Shown here one piece after another: positions 16,480 through 25,607 of a DNA stretch of 64,000 nucleotides; the stretch's first letter is position 1; each line of letters opens with the position of its first letter. The notes beneath the pieces were generated by a model, which did not search any database, was not told the origin of the DNA, and worked only from the letters and a program-made list of their open reading frames with translations. Position numbers and translations under genes: made by a program. The DNA lies in assembly GCF_038443675.1 (NCBI RefSeq), contig NZ_CP151762.1:310001-374000 (forward strand). Direction: 5' to 3'. This stretch comes from Yoonia sp. G8-12. Lineage in GTDB: Bacteria; Pseudomonadota; Alphaproteobacteria; Rhodobacterales; Rhodobacteraceae.

Positions 16480-17116
16480 AAAGCACGCGCGCCTCTTCCA
16501 AGGTGTCAAACATATGCAGTTGCCCGTTTTTCAGCACTGCTGCGGATTTACATAGCCGTTCCAATGTAGCCGGCTGGTGCGAGACAATAATCACCGTTGC
16601 CTTCTCCAACCGCTGTCTGAGTATTTCACCGGCTTTTCGGTTGAATTCTGCATCGGTCGCCCCCGGCATACCTTCGTCTATCAGGTAGATATCAAAGTCC
16701 AGCGCCAAAAGCAGTGCAAAAGAGAAACGTTGCTTCATCCCCGAAGAATAGGTGCCGAGCGGCATATCGAAATACTCTTCCAGACCACAAAGCCACCGGC
16801 AAAACGCCTCGACATAGTCGGGGTCCAGACCGTAAAGGCGGGCGATAAAGCGGCTGTTTTCCATCGCCGACAGCGTAGTGTCAGTGCCGCCCATAAACCC
16901 TAAAGGAAAGGAAATCCGGCAACCCCGGCGGATCGTTCCTTCGTCAGGTTTTTCCAGACCGGACATCATATTGATCAACGTCGTCTTGCCGGTACCATTG
17001 GGGGCCAAAATACCCAGCGAATTGCCCAACTCAACGCGAAAAGACGCGCGATCAAGGATAACCTTGCGCTGCGTGCCCGTCCAAAATGATTTGCTGACTT
17101 GTGCAAATTCAAGCAT
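16457..17116 (-). CDS. kpsT: Capsule polysaccharide ABC transporter ATP-binding protein
   Basis: This is the ATPase that powers capsule export with a KpsM permease. It has Walker A LAPNGTGKTT (37-46), a signature TYSSGMKQRF, Walker B IYLIDEG and the switch histidine in VIIVSHQP, over 219 residues, all usual for KpsT. The Walker A begins AP instead of the more usual GP or GR. It overlaps kpsE. No kpsM lies next to it; 245 nt of non-coding sequence and a divergent gene follow, so the permease must be elsewhere. Confidence 0.9.
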   Translation of the reverse strand: MLEFAQVSKSFWTGTQRKVILDRASFRVELGNSLGILAPNGTGKTTLINMMSGLEKPDEGTIRRGCRISFPLGFMGGTDTTLSAMENSRFIARLYGLDPDYVEAFCRWLCGLEEYFDMPLGTYSSGMKQRFSFALLLALDFDIYLIDEGMPGATDAEFNRKAGEILRQRLEKATVIIVSHQPATLERLCKSAAVLKNGQLHMFDTLEEARVLYDYQTQG

Positions 17117-17361
17117 TTCAATTCCGCTGTTGTCGTCGTGTCCGGATATATAGGTTTACAGGCAGGATGTTAACACGCCTGCACTGTTTTCCATACCGCC
17201 TCTCTACGACATGGATATAGCGCCTTGTGCGTGATTTGCCGCTCCTGCTTTCTTACATCGCCTCATACGCGATTTTTCGCGCATAGCGGCAGCGTGCGCC
17301 GCACACTCCAAAGTGCCTGTCTTGCGTCCTTGCCAGACCAAAGGCCTGAACAGTTCGCCCT

Positions 17362-18009
17362 ATGACTGCACCGCAATCACCGGTAGATAGACGAAAACAC
17401 TCCGGATTTATGCGAGATTGCGCCTTGATCGGTCTTCAAAAGGAAATTTCTGACTGCCGTCTATGCGCGGATCGCTTTGCACAGACCAAAACCGCACACC
17501 GGCCCCGTCCGGTGGTATGGTTTCAAGACAACCCTCGGATTCTCATCGCAGGCCAAGCCCCCGGTCTGCGCGTACATGAAGCGGGCAGACCCTTTGCGGA
17601 CCGCTCCGGAGATCGTTTGCGCGACTGGTTGGGGTTGGATGAGGGTACGTTTTATGACCGCACAAACATTGCGATTGTGCCAATGGCTTTTTGTTTTCCC
17701 GGATATGATGCGCAGGGGTCAGACCTGCCACCGCCGCCCATTTGTGGTGCCACATGGCATGACCGCGTGATGGCGTCGCTTGGCTGGGTACCTTTGACGA
17801 TCCTTGTCGGCGGCTACGCCCATCGCTGGCACCTTGGCCCCCAGAAAAGCGTCACCGCTACGGTCGCGGGCTGGCGCGGCCTTGCGCCGCGTGTGTTTCC
17901 CTTGCCTCATCCGTCTTGGCGCAATACCGCATGGTTAAAGAAAAATCCGTGGTTTGCGGCAGATCTGCTGCCGTCCCTTCGTGAAGCTGTGAAAGATGCA
18001 TTGCAATGA
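17362..18009 (+). CDS. Uracil-DNA glycosylase family protein
   Basis: The 215-residue protein has the UDG-fold motif 1 region ILIAGQAPGLRVHEAGRPFADRSG (GQAPG in place of the usual GEAPG), an LILVGG-like strand (LTILVGGYAH) and motif 2 HPSWRN. The cysteine pair C-R-L-C near residue 32 might be part of a metal site, but the other two cysteines of family 4 enzymes are not evident. It may remove damaged bases from DNA; substrate and activity cannot be told from sequence. The stop overlaps the start of the next gene by 4 nt. Confidence 0.75.
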   Translation: MTAPQSPVDRRKHSGFMRDCALIGLQKEISDCRLCADRFAQTKTAHRPRPVVWFQDNPRILIAGQAPGLRVHEAGRPFADRSGDRLRDWLGLDEGTFYDRTNIAIVPMAFCFPGYDAQGSDLPPPPICGATWHDRVMASLGWVPLTILVGGYAHRWHLGPQKSVTATVAGWRGLAPRVFPLPHPSWRNTAWLKKNPWFAADLLPSLREAVKDALQ

Positions 18010-18782
18010 CCGACCTTGATCTTGCCCATGCCGCAATGGATGCGGCCCCCGACGACGACACCGCGCGCCTGCGGTTTTATGAACGGCTCGCCGATACCGA
18101 GCTTTTCATGCTTCTCAGTGCCGAGGCAGAGGGCGACCAGATCACGCCGGAACTCTTCGAGATTGATGACCAACGTTTTGCACTGGTGTTCGACCGTGAA
18201 GAGCGTCTGTCGCAATTCACAGGGCGCGTGGTGCCTTACGCGGGGCTACCGGGGCGCGCTTTGACGCAGATGTTGGCGGGGCAGGGGATCGGGCTTGCGC
18301 TAAACCTTGAAGTCGCGCCTTCTGCCATGCTGATCCCCGCAGAGGCCGTGGATTGGCTGGTGCAGACATTGTCACATGGCCCTGATGAAACAGAAGCGCG
18401 GTTGACCGAAGTCTCGGCGCCCGGTGGCTTGCCCGAGGCAGTGGTGACAGGTCTAGATCGCAAACTCGCCATCGCGGCGGGTCTCGCACGGTTCGCCTAT
18501 CTTGCTGCCGCCACCTATGAGGACGGTGTGCGGGGGCATGTGCTTGCCTTCGTCGATGCGCTGGACGGGGCCGAAAAAGCACTGGCGTCAGCCGCAGGTG
18601 AAGCGTTGACGTTTTCGGGGATCGAAGCGGGTGTAATGGATGTGCTTTTTGTCCGCGCCTCTGACCCACTGGCGGCACATCTGGCGCGCGTCGGTTTGCG
18701 CTTTGATCTGCCCGAACTGCAAGCACCTGAAACCCCCGGTGCGCCCGGAATGGACCCGGCAAAACCGCCGAAGCTGCGCTAA
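18006..18782 (+). CDS. SseB family protein
   Basis: The 258-residue product is acidic and has the N-terminal SseB-like pattern (LADTELFMLLSAE, then FALVFDREERLSQFTG, then PYAGLPGRALTQMLAGQGIGLALNLE). Enterobacterial SseB enhances serine sensitivity, but the biochemical role of the family is unknown. It is coupled to the UDG-like gene (ATGA overlap). The C-terminal tail is proline-rich. It converges on the dehydrogenase gene with a 4-nt overlap of the stops. Confidence 0.75.
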   Translation: MTDLDLAHAAMDAAPDDDTARLRFYERLADTELFMLLSAEAEGDQITPELFEIDDQRFALVFDREERLSQFTGRVVPYAGLPGRALTQMLAGQGIGLALNLEVAPSAMLIPAEAVDWLVQTLSHGPDETEARLTEVSAPGGLPEAVVTGLDRKLAIAAGLARFAYLAAATYEDGVRGHVLAFVDALDGAEKALASAAGEALTFSGIEAGVMDVLFVRASDPLAAHLARVGLRFDLPELQAPETPGAPGMDPAKPPKLR

Positions 18783-19711
18783 TAGCCGCGCGCGCGGTCC
18801 ACAAGATAGCGGAACGGTAGCCCGCTTTCGCCCCGCACAATATTGTCGACAATCACTTTTGCTGCTGTCTCGGGGCGGGTGGTCGAGGCAATATGCGGCG
18901 TGACCGTGACCTGGGGGTGGGCCCAAAAAGCATGATCCTCGGGCAACGGCTCAATCCGGAACACATCCAGCGTGGCATGGGCAATCTGCCCCTCATCCAA
19001 CGCCGCTAACAAAGCATCATCATCAATCAACGGACCACGGCCCGGATTAATCACAAAACTGCCCTTGGCCATCAGCGCCAAGGTATCAGCATTCAGGATA
19101 TTGGCCGTGTCGGGCGTCTGCGGCAGCAAAAGAATAACAATCTGCGCATCGGTCAGCGCCTCGTGCAGGCCGTCGTCTCCGTGCAGACAGCGGATGCCGG
19201 TGATGTTCTTGGGATTGCGGCTCCACCCCGTGACAGGAAAGCCCAAAGCGGTAAGCGCCTGTCCGCAGGCGGCACCCAATGCACCGATCCCGAGGATCGT
19301 GACAGGCCGTTTGGCGGCAACAGGAGGAAAACTGTCATCGCGCCACACGCCATCCTGATGCAGAATATGCAGATCCATTCCCAGATGATGCCGCAGCGTG
19401 TGCCCCGTCACCCATTCCACCATCCCCGCCGTCAGGCTTTCATCCACCAAACGGCACAGCGGTTGTGTCAGGGTTTCGTTGTCCACGATGCTTTCAACCC
19501 CCGCCCATAGGCCCATGACCGCCTTGGTCTTGGTGTAGGGGCGAAAGTCGGTGACAGGGCCGTTGGGGGTGAAGATGATATAGTCCACATCTTGCGGCGC
19601 ATGCTCGCGCGCAAGGTTGACGGACAGGCCTGCCTCGGCAAAAGCGGCGTTCAGCGGCGCCTGATATTCGTCCCATGCAGCGGGTTTGGCAGAGAAGAGG
19701 ATATTCAGCAT
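18779..19711 (-). CDS. ghrA: Glyoxylate/hydroxypyruvate reductase A-like 2-hydroxyacid dehydrogenase
   Basis: The 310-residue protein has the NAD(P)-binding GIGALGAACG turn in the middle, LLLPQTPDT, NPGRGPLIDDDALL and the catalytic His in TPHIAS, as in GhrA reductases that turn glyoxylate or hydroxypyruvate into glycolate or glycerate. The start codon overlaps the rodA stop by 1 nt (TAATG). It is therefore coupled to the rod-shape operon, an unusual companion. Substrate specificity is inferred only. Confidence 0.85.
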   Translation of the reverse strand: MLNILFSAKPAAWDEYQAPLNAAFAEAGLSVNLAREHAPQDVDYIIFTPNGPVTDFRPYTKTKAVMGLWAGVESIVDNETLTQPLCRLVDESLTAGMVEWVTGHTLRHHLGMDLHILHQDGVWRDDSFPPVAAKRPVTILGIGALGAACGQALTALGFPVTGWSRNPKNITGIRCLHGDDGLHEALTDAQIVILLLPQTPDTANILNADTLALMAKGSFVINPGRGPLIDDDALLAALDEGQIAHATLDVFRIEPLPEDHAFWAHPQVTVTPHIASTTRPETAAKVIVDNIVRGESGLPFRYLVDRARGY

Positions 19712-20850
19712 TAGCGTGGCCTATGGATATGGGCGCTTTGAACAAGGCCGAATGCCACCAAAAGCACCAGCATGGCGGACCCGCCATAGCTAACGAGTGG
19801 CAGCGGGACACCGACGACAGGGGCAAGGCCCATGACCATCGCCATGTTCACAGCAAAGAAAAGAAAGAACGTCATCGCAATGCCAAGTGTCAAAAGCGAG
19901 GCAAAACGGTCGCGGTTGCCCATTGCAGAGACGACGCAAAAGAAAATGATCAACAGGTAAAGCACCAGCAGCGTAAAGGCCCCGACAAAACCGAATTCCT
20001 CGGCCAGTGTGGTGAAGATAAAGTCGGTGTGTTTTTCGGGCAAGAAATTCAACCGTGACTGCGTGCCTTGCATGAACCCCCGTCCGGTCCACCCGCCAGA
20101 GCCAAGGGCGATTTTGGCTTGTGTGATGTGATAGCCCGCGCCCAAAGGGTCATTGGCAGGGTCCAGAAAGGTGTCAATCCGGCGATACTGGTAATCCTTG
20201 AGCAACTGCCAAGGGGTGTCACGGCTTTGCAGGGCGGCAACGATAGCGCCAATACCAGCACCACCCACGGTCGCGAAATAGGCCCAGTGGACGCCAGCGA
20301 GAAACATCACAGTCGCTCCGCCGATCAGCAGCAAAAGCGCAGTTCCCAAATCCGGCTGACGCAGCACCAGCAGCGTCGGCACCACGATAATCACAACCGG
20401 CAAAATCACCCAAAGCGGATGCGAGGTTTTCTTGTTGGGTAGCCAGTCATAATAAGCCGCAAGAAACATCACCAGCGTGATTTTCATCAACTCTGAGGGC
20501 TGCAAGCGCATGAAACCTAGATCAATCCAGCGCTGGGCCCCCATGCGGACCTCACCAAAAAACTCAACGCCCAACAGCAACAGGAGTGAGCCGCCATAGG
20601 CGACAAACGCCATATTGCGCCAGAACCAGATCGGGACCATCGCCACGATCAGCATCAATGTCATGCCAAGCGCGAAACGCTGCATCTGCGGCTCGACCCA
20701 AGGCGTCATCGACCCGCCCGCAACCGAATACAGCATCAGAAAACCGAAACTTGCGACCGCAACCAGCAGCAGAATAATCGCCCAGTTCAGGTGCAGGACC
20801 TTGCGAAATCCTGTGGGCACATACTTGGTATTATATTCAAGATAGCTCAT
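19711..20850 (-). CDS. rodA: Rod shape-determining SEDS glycosyltransferase RodA
   Basis: RodA polymerises lipid II glycan strands during cell elongation in the inner membrane. The 379-residue protein has about ten membrane spans and SEDS motifs such as RWIDLGFMRLQPSELMKI, QPDLGTALLLL, GSGGWTGRGFMQGTQSRLNFLPEKHTDFIFTTLAEEFGF (in two blocks) and PLPLVSYGGSAM. Its ATG overlaps the PBP2 gene stop (ATGA), as expected for partners that act as one enzyme pair. Confidence 0.95.
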   Translation of the reverse strand: MSYLEYNTKYVPTGFRKVLHLNWAIILLLVAVASFGFLMLYSVAGGSMTPWVEPQMQRFALGMTLMLIVAMVPIWFWRNMAFVAYGGSLLLLLGVEFFGEVRMGAQRWIDLGFMRLQPSELMKITLVMFLAAYYDWLPNKKTSHPLWVILPVVIIVVPTLLVLRQPDLGTALLLLIGGATVMFLAGVHWAYFATVGGAGIGAIVAALQSRDTPWQLLKDYQYRRIDTFLDPANDPLGAGYHITQAKIALGSGGWTGRGFMQGTQSRLNFLPEKHTDFIFTTLAEEFGFVGAFTLLVLYLLIIFFCVVSAMGNRDRFASLLTLGIAMTFFLFFAVNMAMVMGLAPVVGVPLPLVSYGGSAMLVLLVAFGLVQSAHIHRPR

Positions 20851-22787
20851 ACGCGGCTCAGCCCGCTGGAGCCTTGCGGAACGCGGGCTTCAATCCGGCT
20901 TTGTTGCTCTGCGATCTTGTCACGCACACCCGCCGGATAGGCCTCAAGCGGGGGCGGGCCACCATATTGGGCCTGCAACAGAATATCGCGCGCAATGGGG
21001 GCGGCCGCAGCGGATCCGCCGCCGCCATGTTCCACCACGACCGACACCGCATAGCGGGGGTTGTCATAGGGCGCGTAGCCCACAAACAGCGCGTGATCGC
21101 GGCGTTCCCACGGCAGGTCTTCGTTGCGGGTGACACCTGCGGCGCGCTCTTCGGGGGTGATGCGGCGGACCTGACTGGTGCCGGTCTTGCCTGCCATCTG
21201 ATGCGCCTCATCAATGATGCGGGATCCATACGCTGTGCCACGGCGGTGGTTGCAGACGTCTACCATCGACGCGCGGACGCGGCGCATGGTATTTTCGTTG
21301 ATCCCAAGGCTTTCACCCAGACCGGAGGGCTGCTCAACACCGTCAATCAGCCGGATCAGGCGCGGCGTCACAACACGACCCGTCGCAATGCGCGCGGTCA
21401 TCACCGCAAGCTGCAATGGCGAGGTGAGCACATAACCCTGCCCGATTGAGGCGTTGACAGTATCACCGATCCGCCACTCTTCGCCGCGCACGCGCGCTTT
21501 CCATTCCTTATCGGGCGCCAGCCCTTCGGCCACCGCCGACAACGGCAGATCATGGCGCACACCTAACCCCAGCTTGCGGGCCATCTCCGCCATCTTGTCG
21601 ATGCCGACGCGCTGGGCGATCTCGTAATAATAGCAGTCGCAGCTTTGTTTCAGGCTTTCGTGCAGGTCGATATTGCCGTGGCCGCCACGCTTCCAGCAGT
21701 GGAAGCGGATGTTGAATACATCTGTGTAGCCCGGACAATAAACCGTCTCATCAGGGGCCACGACACCGGCCTCCATCGCCGCCATAACGGTGACCATCTT
21801 GAAGGTTGAACCCGGAGGATAGGTGCCTTGCACCGCTTTCGCGGCGAGGGGGCGGTACTTGTCCGCATTCAGCGCGGTCCAGTCAGACACCGATATGCCG
21901 CGCACAAAAAGATTGGGGTCAAAGGCAGGGGCCGAAGCGATGGCGCGCAAATCACCATTCTCAAGGTCGATGACAACAGCACCGGCGGATTCGTTGTCCA
22001 GCCGCGCCTGCACATAGCTTTGCAACCGGCTATCCAGCGTCAGTTGAACATCTTTGCCGGGATCACCTTCCTGCCGATCAAGTTCGCGCATGATGCGGCC
22101 TGCGGCGTTCACCTCAATCCGGCGGGTGCCTGCACTGCCGCGCAGGGAGCGTTCCAGTTTATTCTCTGCCCCGGTTTTGCCGATCTGGAATTTGGGAATC
22201 TGCAAAAGCGGATCAGGATCATCAATGCGGCTAAGGTCATAATCGCTGACCGGGCCAACATACCCCACCACATGCGCCAGATCAGCACCCCAAGGATACA
22301 CACGGCTTAGGCCCACTTCCGCCTGAATACCCGGCAGGGCAGGGGTGTTGAGATTGATTTGCGCCACATCTTCCCAAGACAGACGGTCCGCAATCGTAAC
22401 CGGCACAAAGGGCGAGCGGCGGCGCATTTCTTCCATGGCGCGCGCAAGGTCGCTTGGGTCGATGTCCACAATCTCTGTCAGTTTTGCCAACACTTCGCCG
22501 ACGTCGCCTGCGTCTTCGCGCACCATGACAACGCGGTAGTTCTGCTCATTTGCGGCAATCGGGATCCCGTTGCGATCAAAGATCAACCCGCGCGAGGGGG
22601 GCAGCAGGCGAATGTTGATCCGGTTTTCCTCGGCCAACAGGCGGAACTGATCGGCCTGTTCGACCTGCAAGGATTGCATGCGCAACCCCAACGCTCCGAC
22701 CACGCCAAGCTGAAGGCCGCCCACAACCAGCGCGCGGCGACTAACGGTACGCGCACTGGCAATTACATCTTTGGGTGCCCTTTTCAT
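20847..22787 (-). CDS. mrdA: Penicillin-binding protein 2 (elongation transpeptidase)
   Basis: PBP2 cross-links peptidoglycan with RodA. From the ATG at 22787 the 646-residue protein has an N-terminal membrane anchor (about 17-36), a dimerisation domain starting NRINIRLLPPSRGLIFDRNG, and a transpeptidase domain with the active serine in PPGSTFK (Ser 327), S-C-D in LKQSCDCYYYE and the KTGT box (AGKTGTSQV). The start at 22787 is chosen because it overlaps the mreD stop by 4 nt (ATGA) and begins the basic anchor sequence MKRAPK; the frame is open another 71 codons upstream but inside mreD. Confidence 0.95.
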   Translation of the reverse strand: MKRAPKDVIASARTVSRRALVVGGLQLGVVGALGLRMQSLQVEQADQFRLLAEENRINIRLLPPSRGLIFDRNGIPIAANEQNYRVVMVREDAGDVGEVLAKLTEIVDIDPSDLARAMEEMRRRSPFVPVTIADRLSWEDVAQINLNTPALPGIQAEVGLSRVYPWGADLAHVVGYVGPVSDYDLSRIDDPDPLLQIPKFQIGKTGAENKLERSLRGSAGTRRIEVNAAGRIMRELDRQEGDPGKDVQLTLDSRLQSYVQARLDNESAGAVVIDLENGDLRAIASAPAFDPNLFVRGISVSDWTALNADKYRPLAAKAVQGTYPPGSTFKMVTVMAAMEAGVVAPDETVYCPGYTDVFNIRFHCWKRGGHGNIDLHESLKQSCDCYYYEIAQRVGIDKMAEMARKLGLGVRHDLPLSAVAEGLAPDKEWKARVRGEEWRIGDTVNASIGQGYVLTSPLQLAVMTARIATGRVVTPRLIRLIDGVEQPSGLGESLGINENTMRRVRASMVDVCNHRRGTAYGSRIIDEAHQMAGKTGTSQVRRITPEERAAGVTRNEDLPWERRDHALFVGYAPYDNPRYAVSVVVEHGGGGSAAAAPIARDILLQAQYGGPPPLEAYPAGVRDKIAEQQSRIEARVPQGSSGLSRV

Positions 22788-23323
22788 AGTACCTGTCCTT
22801 TGTTGCCGACTTCGCCGGGGGCCGTGCGCGTCACACCAAAAATGAAATGCGCGGCAATCAAAACAATAGGGTAAACCAGAATAGTTGCGACCATCTCTAT
22901 CAATGTCGGCGCCAATGGCGCTTGTGGTGCCATAACGACGGCAAGCACAACACGATTGACCAAAGTGATGGCTGCAATGCCAAAGGCAATCGTGCCCCAT
23001 TCAGCCAAAAGGGGCATGTTGCGGAATTCGCGATGCTGGCGGCGGATCGTCTCGGACAGGACCACCACCAGTGCCGCCCAAAGCCCCGGGGGGCGCAAGA
23101 ACAAAAAATCCGCCAAAAGCATGATCGCTGCAATGACGAAGACCGGCACATAGCTTGGCTTGCGCGCGACCCATGCGAGCGTTGCGGCCAGCAAGACATC
23201 CGGCGGCGCCCAAAGCGACGGACGCATATCAAGTGGTACAAGGTCGATCACGATCAGAACAAACGCCAGTGCCACAAAAATCAGCCGGTTTGTCCATGTT
23301 TTGCTATCCGCCCACTCAGCCAT
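22784..23323 (-). CDS. mreD: Rod shape-determining membrane protein MreD
   Basis: MreD is the small polytopic member of the elongasome. The 179-residue protein has about five hydrophobic segments and the position between mreC and mrdA expected of the gene. The start at 23323 (MAEWADSK) overlaps the end of mreC by 8 nt. Sequence conservation in this family is low, so the call depends mainly on topology and context. Confidence 0.85.
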   Translation of the reverse strand: MAEWADSKTWTNRLIFVALAFVLIVIDLVPLDMRPSLWAPPDVLLAATLAWVARKPSYVPVFVIAAIMLLADFLFLRPPGLWAALVVVLSETIRRQHREFRNMPLLAEWGTIAFGIAAITLVNRVVLAVVMAPQAPLAPTLIEMVATILVYPIVLIAAHFIFGVTRTAPGEVGNKGQVL

Positions 23324-24239
23324 CGCCCACCTCCGATGCACTGAGTGCCGCAGGGTTGATCGCTGCGGGGCCAAAGAACTCAGCCTCGGGGGCAAGCAAA
23401 CTACCCGGATCACCGATGCCTTCGTGGGGTTGCGAACGCAAGACACGCAAAAATTCCAGCCTTTGATAATCCGCAGCCAGCCGGACACGCAGACGGTTGT
23501 CGGTGCCCAATGCAACTTGGCCGACAAGCAGGTCTGCGGGAAACACACCACCGTCACCCGACGAAACAACCCTGTCACCGGGGCGGACAAGTGCGGAATC
23601 TTCCAAAAACTCCAGCGGGGGGTTCAGCGAATTGTCACCGGCAAGAATAGCACGCTGACCAGAGGGCTGGATCGTGACGGGAATGCGGCTTGAGGTATCG
23701 GTCAGCAACATCACACGGCTGCTGTTTTGACCCACACCCGCAATCCGGCCCACCAACCCGATCGCATCCATCGTCGGCCAGCCGTCCAAGATACCGTCAC
23801 GGGCACCAACATTTACCAGAACCGATTGGCGGAACGGCGATCCGCTGTCGGTGATCACAACACCCGTCACAACCGTCAGTTTCGGATCCAGGCTCACGTT
23901 ATTGAGATCAAGCAGCTTGGCGTTTTCCTGTTCCAGCTGCAGCGCCGCTTCTCGCCAAGCGCGCATCTGCTGCAATTCGCGCCGCAAATCCTGATTCTGC
24001 GCGCGCAACTGCTGATAGCTTTGGAAATCGCTGATCAGATTGGCGGCCCCTGTAATCGGGGCCATCGCCCAATCAAAAGACGGCACAACGGCATCAACGG
24101 TGGCGGCGCGCAGTCTTTCGACACGCGGGCTATCAATCCGCCAGACCAGAAACAGGCCAACAAGCGCCAAGACCAAAAGCCCAACCAGCAATCTGCGGAT
24201 CGGGCCAATGAAGTCTTCGCTATTCTTGTCGCGTGCCAA
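23316..24239 (-). CDS. mreC: Rod shape-determining protein MreC
   Basis: The 307-residue protein has one N-terminal membrane span (IRRLLVGLLVLALVGLFLVW), a coiled coil at about 68-105 (SYQQLRAQNQDLRRELQQM) and the MreC beta domain with VITDSGSPFRQSVLVNVGARDGI and GLVGRIAGVGQNSSRVMLLTD-like strands. It links cytoplasmic MreB to the periplasmic peptidoglycan synthases. It lies 24 nt after mreB. Confidence 0.93.
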   Translation of the reverse strand: MARDKNSEDFIGPIRRLLVGLLVLALVGLFLVWRIDSPRVERLRAATVDAVVPSFDWAMAPITGAANLISDFQSYQQLRAQNQDLRRELQQMRAWREAALQLEQENAKLLDLNNVSLDPKLTVVTGVVITDSGSPFRQSVLVNVGARDGILDGWPTMDAIGLVGRIAGVGQNSSRVMLLTDTSSRIPVTIQPSGQRAILAGDNSLNPPLEFLEDSALVRPGDRVVSSGDGGVFPADLLVGQVALGTDNRLRVRLAADYQRLEFLRVLRSQPHEGIGDPGSLLAPEAEFFGPAAINPAALSASEVGDG

Positions 24240-24263
24240 GGGCGGTTGTTCCCTCGCTATCAG

Positions 24264-25301
24264 TTAGCTGTCGTAGTCTATCACATGCCGCAGCTGTTTT
24301 TCATATTCCAGTGCGCGACCGGTCCCCAATGCTACACAATTGAGTGACTCGTCCGCGACAGAAATCGCAAGGCCGGTCTGTTCGCGCAGCGCCAGATCAA
24401 GCTGGCCCAGCAATGCACCCCCACCTGTCAGCATCACACCACGGTCCACAATATCGGCCGCAAGATCCGGCGGTGTGGCTTCCAATGCGGTCATGACGGC
24501 TTCGCAAATCTGCTGGACAGGTTCGGCCAATGCTTCGGCCACTTGGGCTTGGGAAATCTCGGTTTCCTTTGGCACACCATTCAGCAGATCGCGCCCTCGG
24601 ATATGCATCGACTGACCCCGGCCATCGTCAGGCATGCGGGCGGTGCCGATGGATGTCTTGATCCGCTCGGCGGTGCTTTCCCCGATCAAAAGGTTATGCT
24701 GGCGGCGCAGGTAGTTGATGATCGCTTCATCCATGCGGTCACCACCGACACGGACCGAACGGGCGTAGACGATATCGCCAAGCGACAGAACCGCGACCTC
24801 TGTGGTCCCGCCACCAATATCGACAACCATGTTCCCGGTTGGATCGGTGATTGGCATCCCTGCGCCGATGGCCGCAGCTATAGGTTCGGCAATCAGACCG
24901 GCACGGCGTGCGCCTGCAGACAGCACGGATTGGCGGATCGCGCGTTTTTCAACCGGTGTGGCACCATGGGGCACACAGACAATGATCTTGGGTTTCGAAA
25001 ATGTGGACCGGCGGTGGACCTTGCGGATGAAGTGCTTGATCATCTCTTCGGCGGTATCGAAATCCGCGATCACGCCATCACGCATCGGGCGGATCGCCTC
25101 GATGCTGCCGGGGGTACGCCCCAGCATCAGTTTGGCATCTTCGCCGACGGCTAATACCTTTTTGACACCGTCCTTGATGTGATAGGCGACGACCGACGGC
25201 TCTGAGAGCACAATACCCCGCCCTTTGACGTAGACCAGTGTGTTCGCTGTGCCGAGATCAATCGCCATATCCGATGAAAACAATCCGCCGAAGCCTGCCA
25301 T
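24264..25301 (-). CDS. mreB: Rod shape-determining actin homologue MreB
   Basis: MreB filaments position the elongation machinery. The 345-residue protein has the actin-fold phosphate loops IDLGTANTLVYVKGRGIVL and VVDIGGGTTEVAVLSLG and the adenosine motif LTGGGALLGQLD. Its length is normal. It is the first gene of the mreB-mreC-mreD-mrdA-rodA-ghrA unit. The promoter should lie in 25302-25550. Confidence 0.96.
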   Translation of the reverse strand: MAGFGGLFSSDMAIDLGTANTLVYVKGRGIVLSEPSVVAYHIKDGVKKVLAVGEDAKLMLGRTPGSIEAIRPMRDGVIADFDTAEEMIKHFIRKVHRRSTFSKPKIIVCVPHGATPVEKRAIRQSVLSAGARRAGLIAEPIAAAIGAGMPITDPTGNMVVDIGGGTTEVAVLSLGDIVYARSVRVGGDRMDEAIINYLRRQHNLLIGESTAERIKTSIGTARMPDDGRGQSMHIRGRDLLNGVPKETEISQAQVAEALAEPVQQICEAVMTALEATPPDLAADIVDRGVMLTGGGALLGQLDLALREQTGLAISVADESLNCVALGTGRALEYEKQLRHVIDYDS

Positions 25302-25607
25302 GGTAGTGGTCTTCCCAATCTCGATGTGGTTGTCCCGCGCGGTTTCGTGCGCACAGGTTTCGCTTGGTTATAAAGACAGACGCGAAGGGATAGAAGCCCT
25401 CCATTTTTGAAAGGCGGCGGCAACCTGCCGCTTATGATTTAGCGTCAATAGTAAATGCTCATCGGGGGAATGTGCGTTGATCGCTTATACTTTTGCAACA
25501 TTACCGCCAAGGGCGACGTTCGCGCACGCAGAGTGTGTCACCTGCAACGGCAAACGGCGATCCAAACCAATGGATCGCCGCTGCAATATTGAGTCGGTGC
25601 AGATTGC
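25302..25607. other. mreB upstream region and leuA 3' end
   Basis: This stretch of 306 nt lies between two genes on the minus strand. The leuA-proximal part holds the hairpin at 25555-25580. The remainder is presumably the mreB promoter and leader; I could not fix clear -35 and -10 boxes. Confidence 0.5.
25555..25580 (-). terminator. Hairpin downstream of leuA
   Basis: CGGCGATCCA and TGGATCGCCG form a perfect 10-bp stem around a 6-nt loop. On the minus strand only three T follow, so termination is likely but weak or factor-assisted. Confidence 0.5.
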
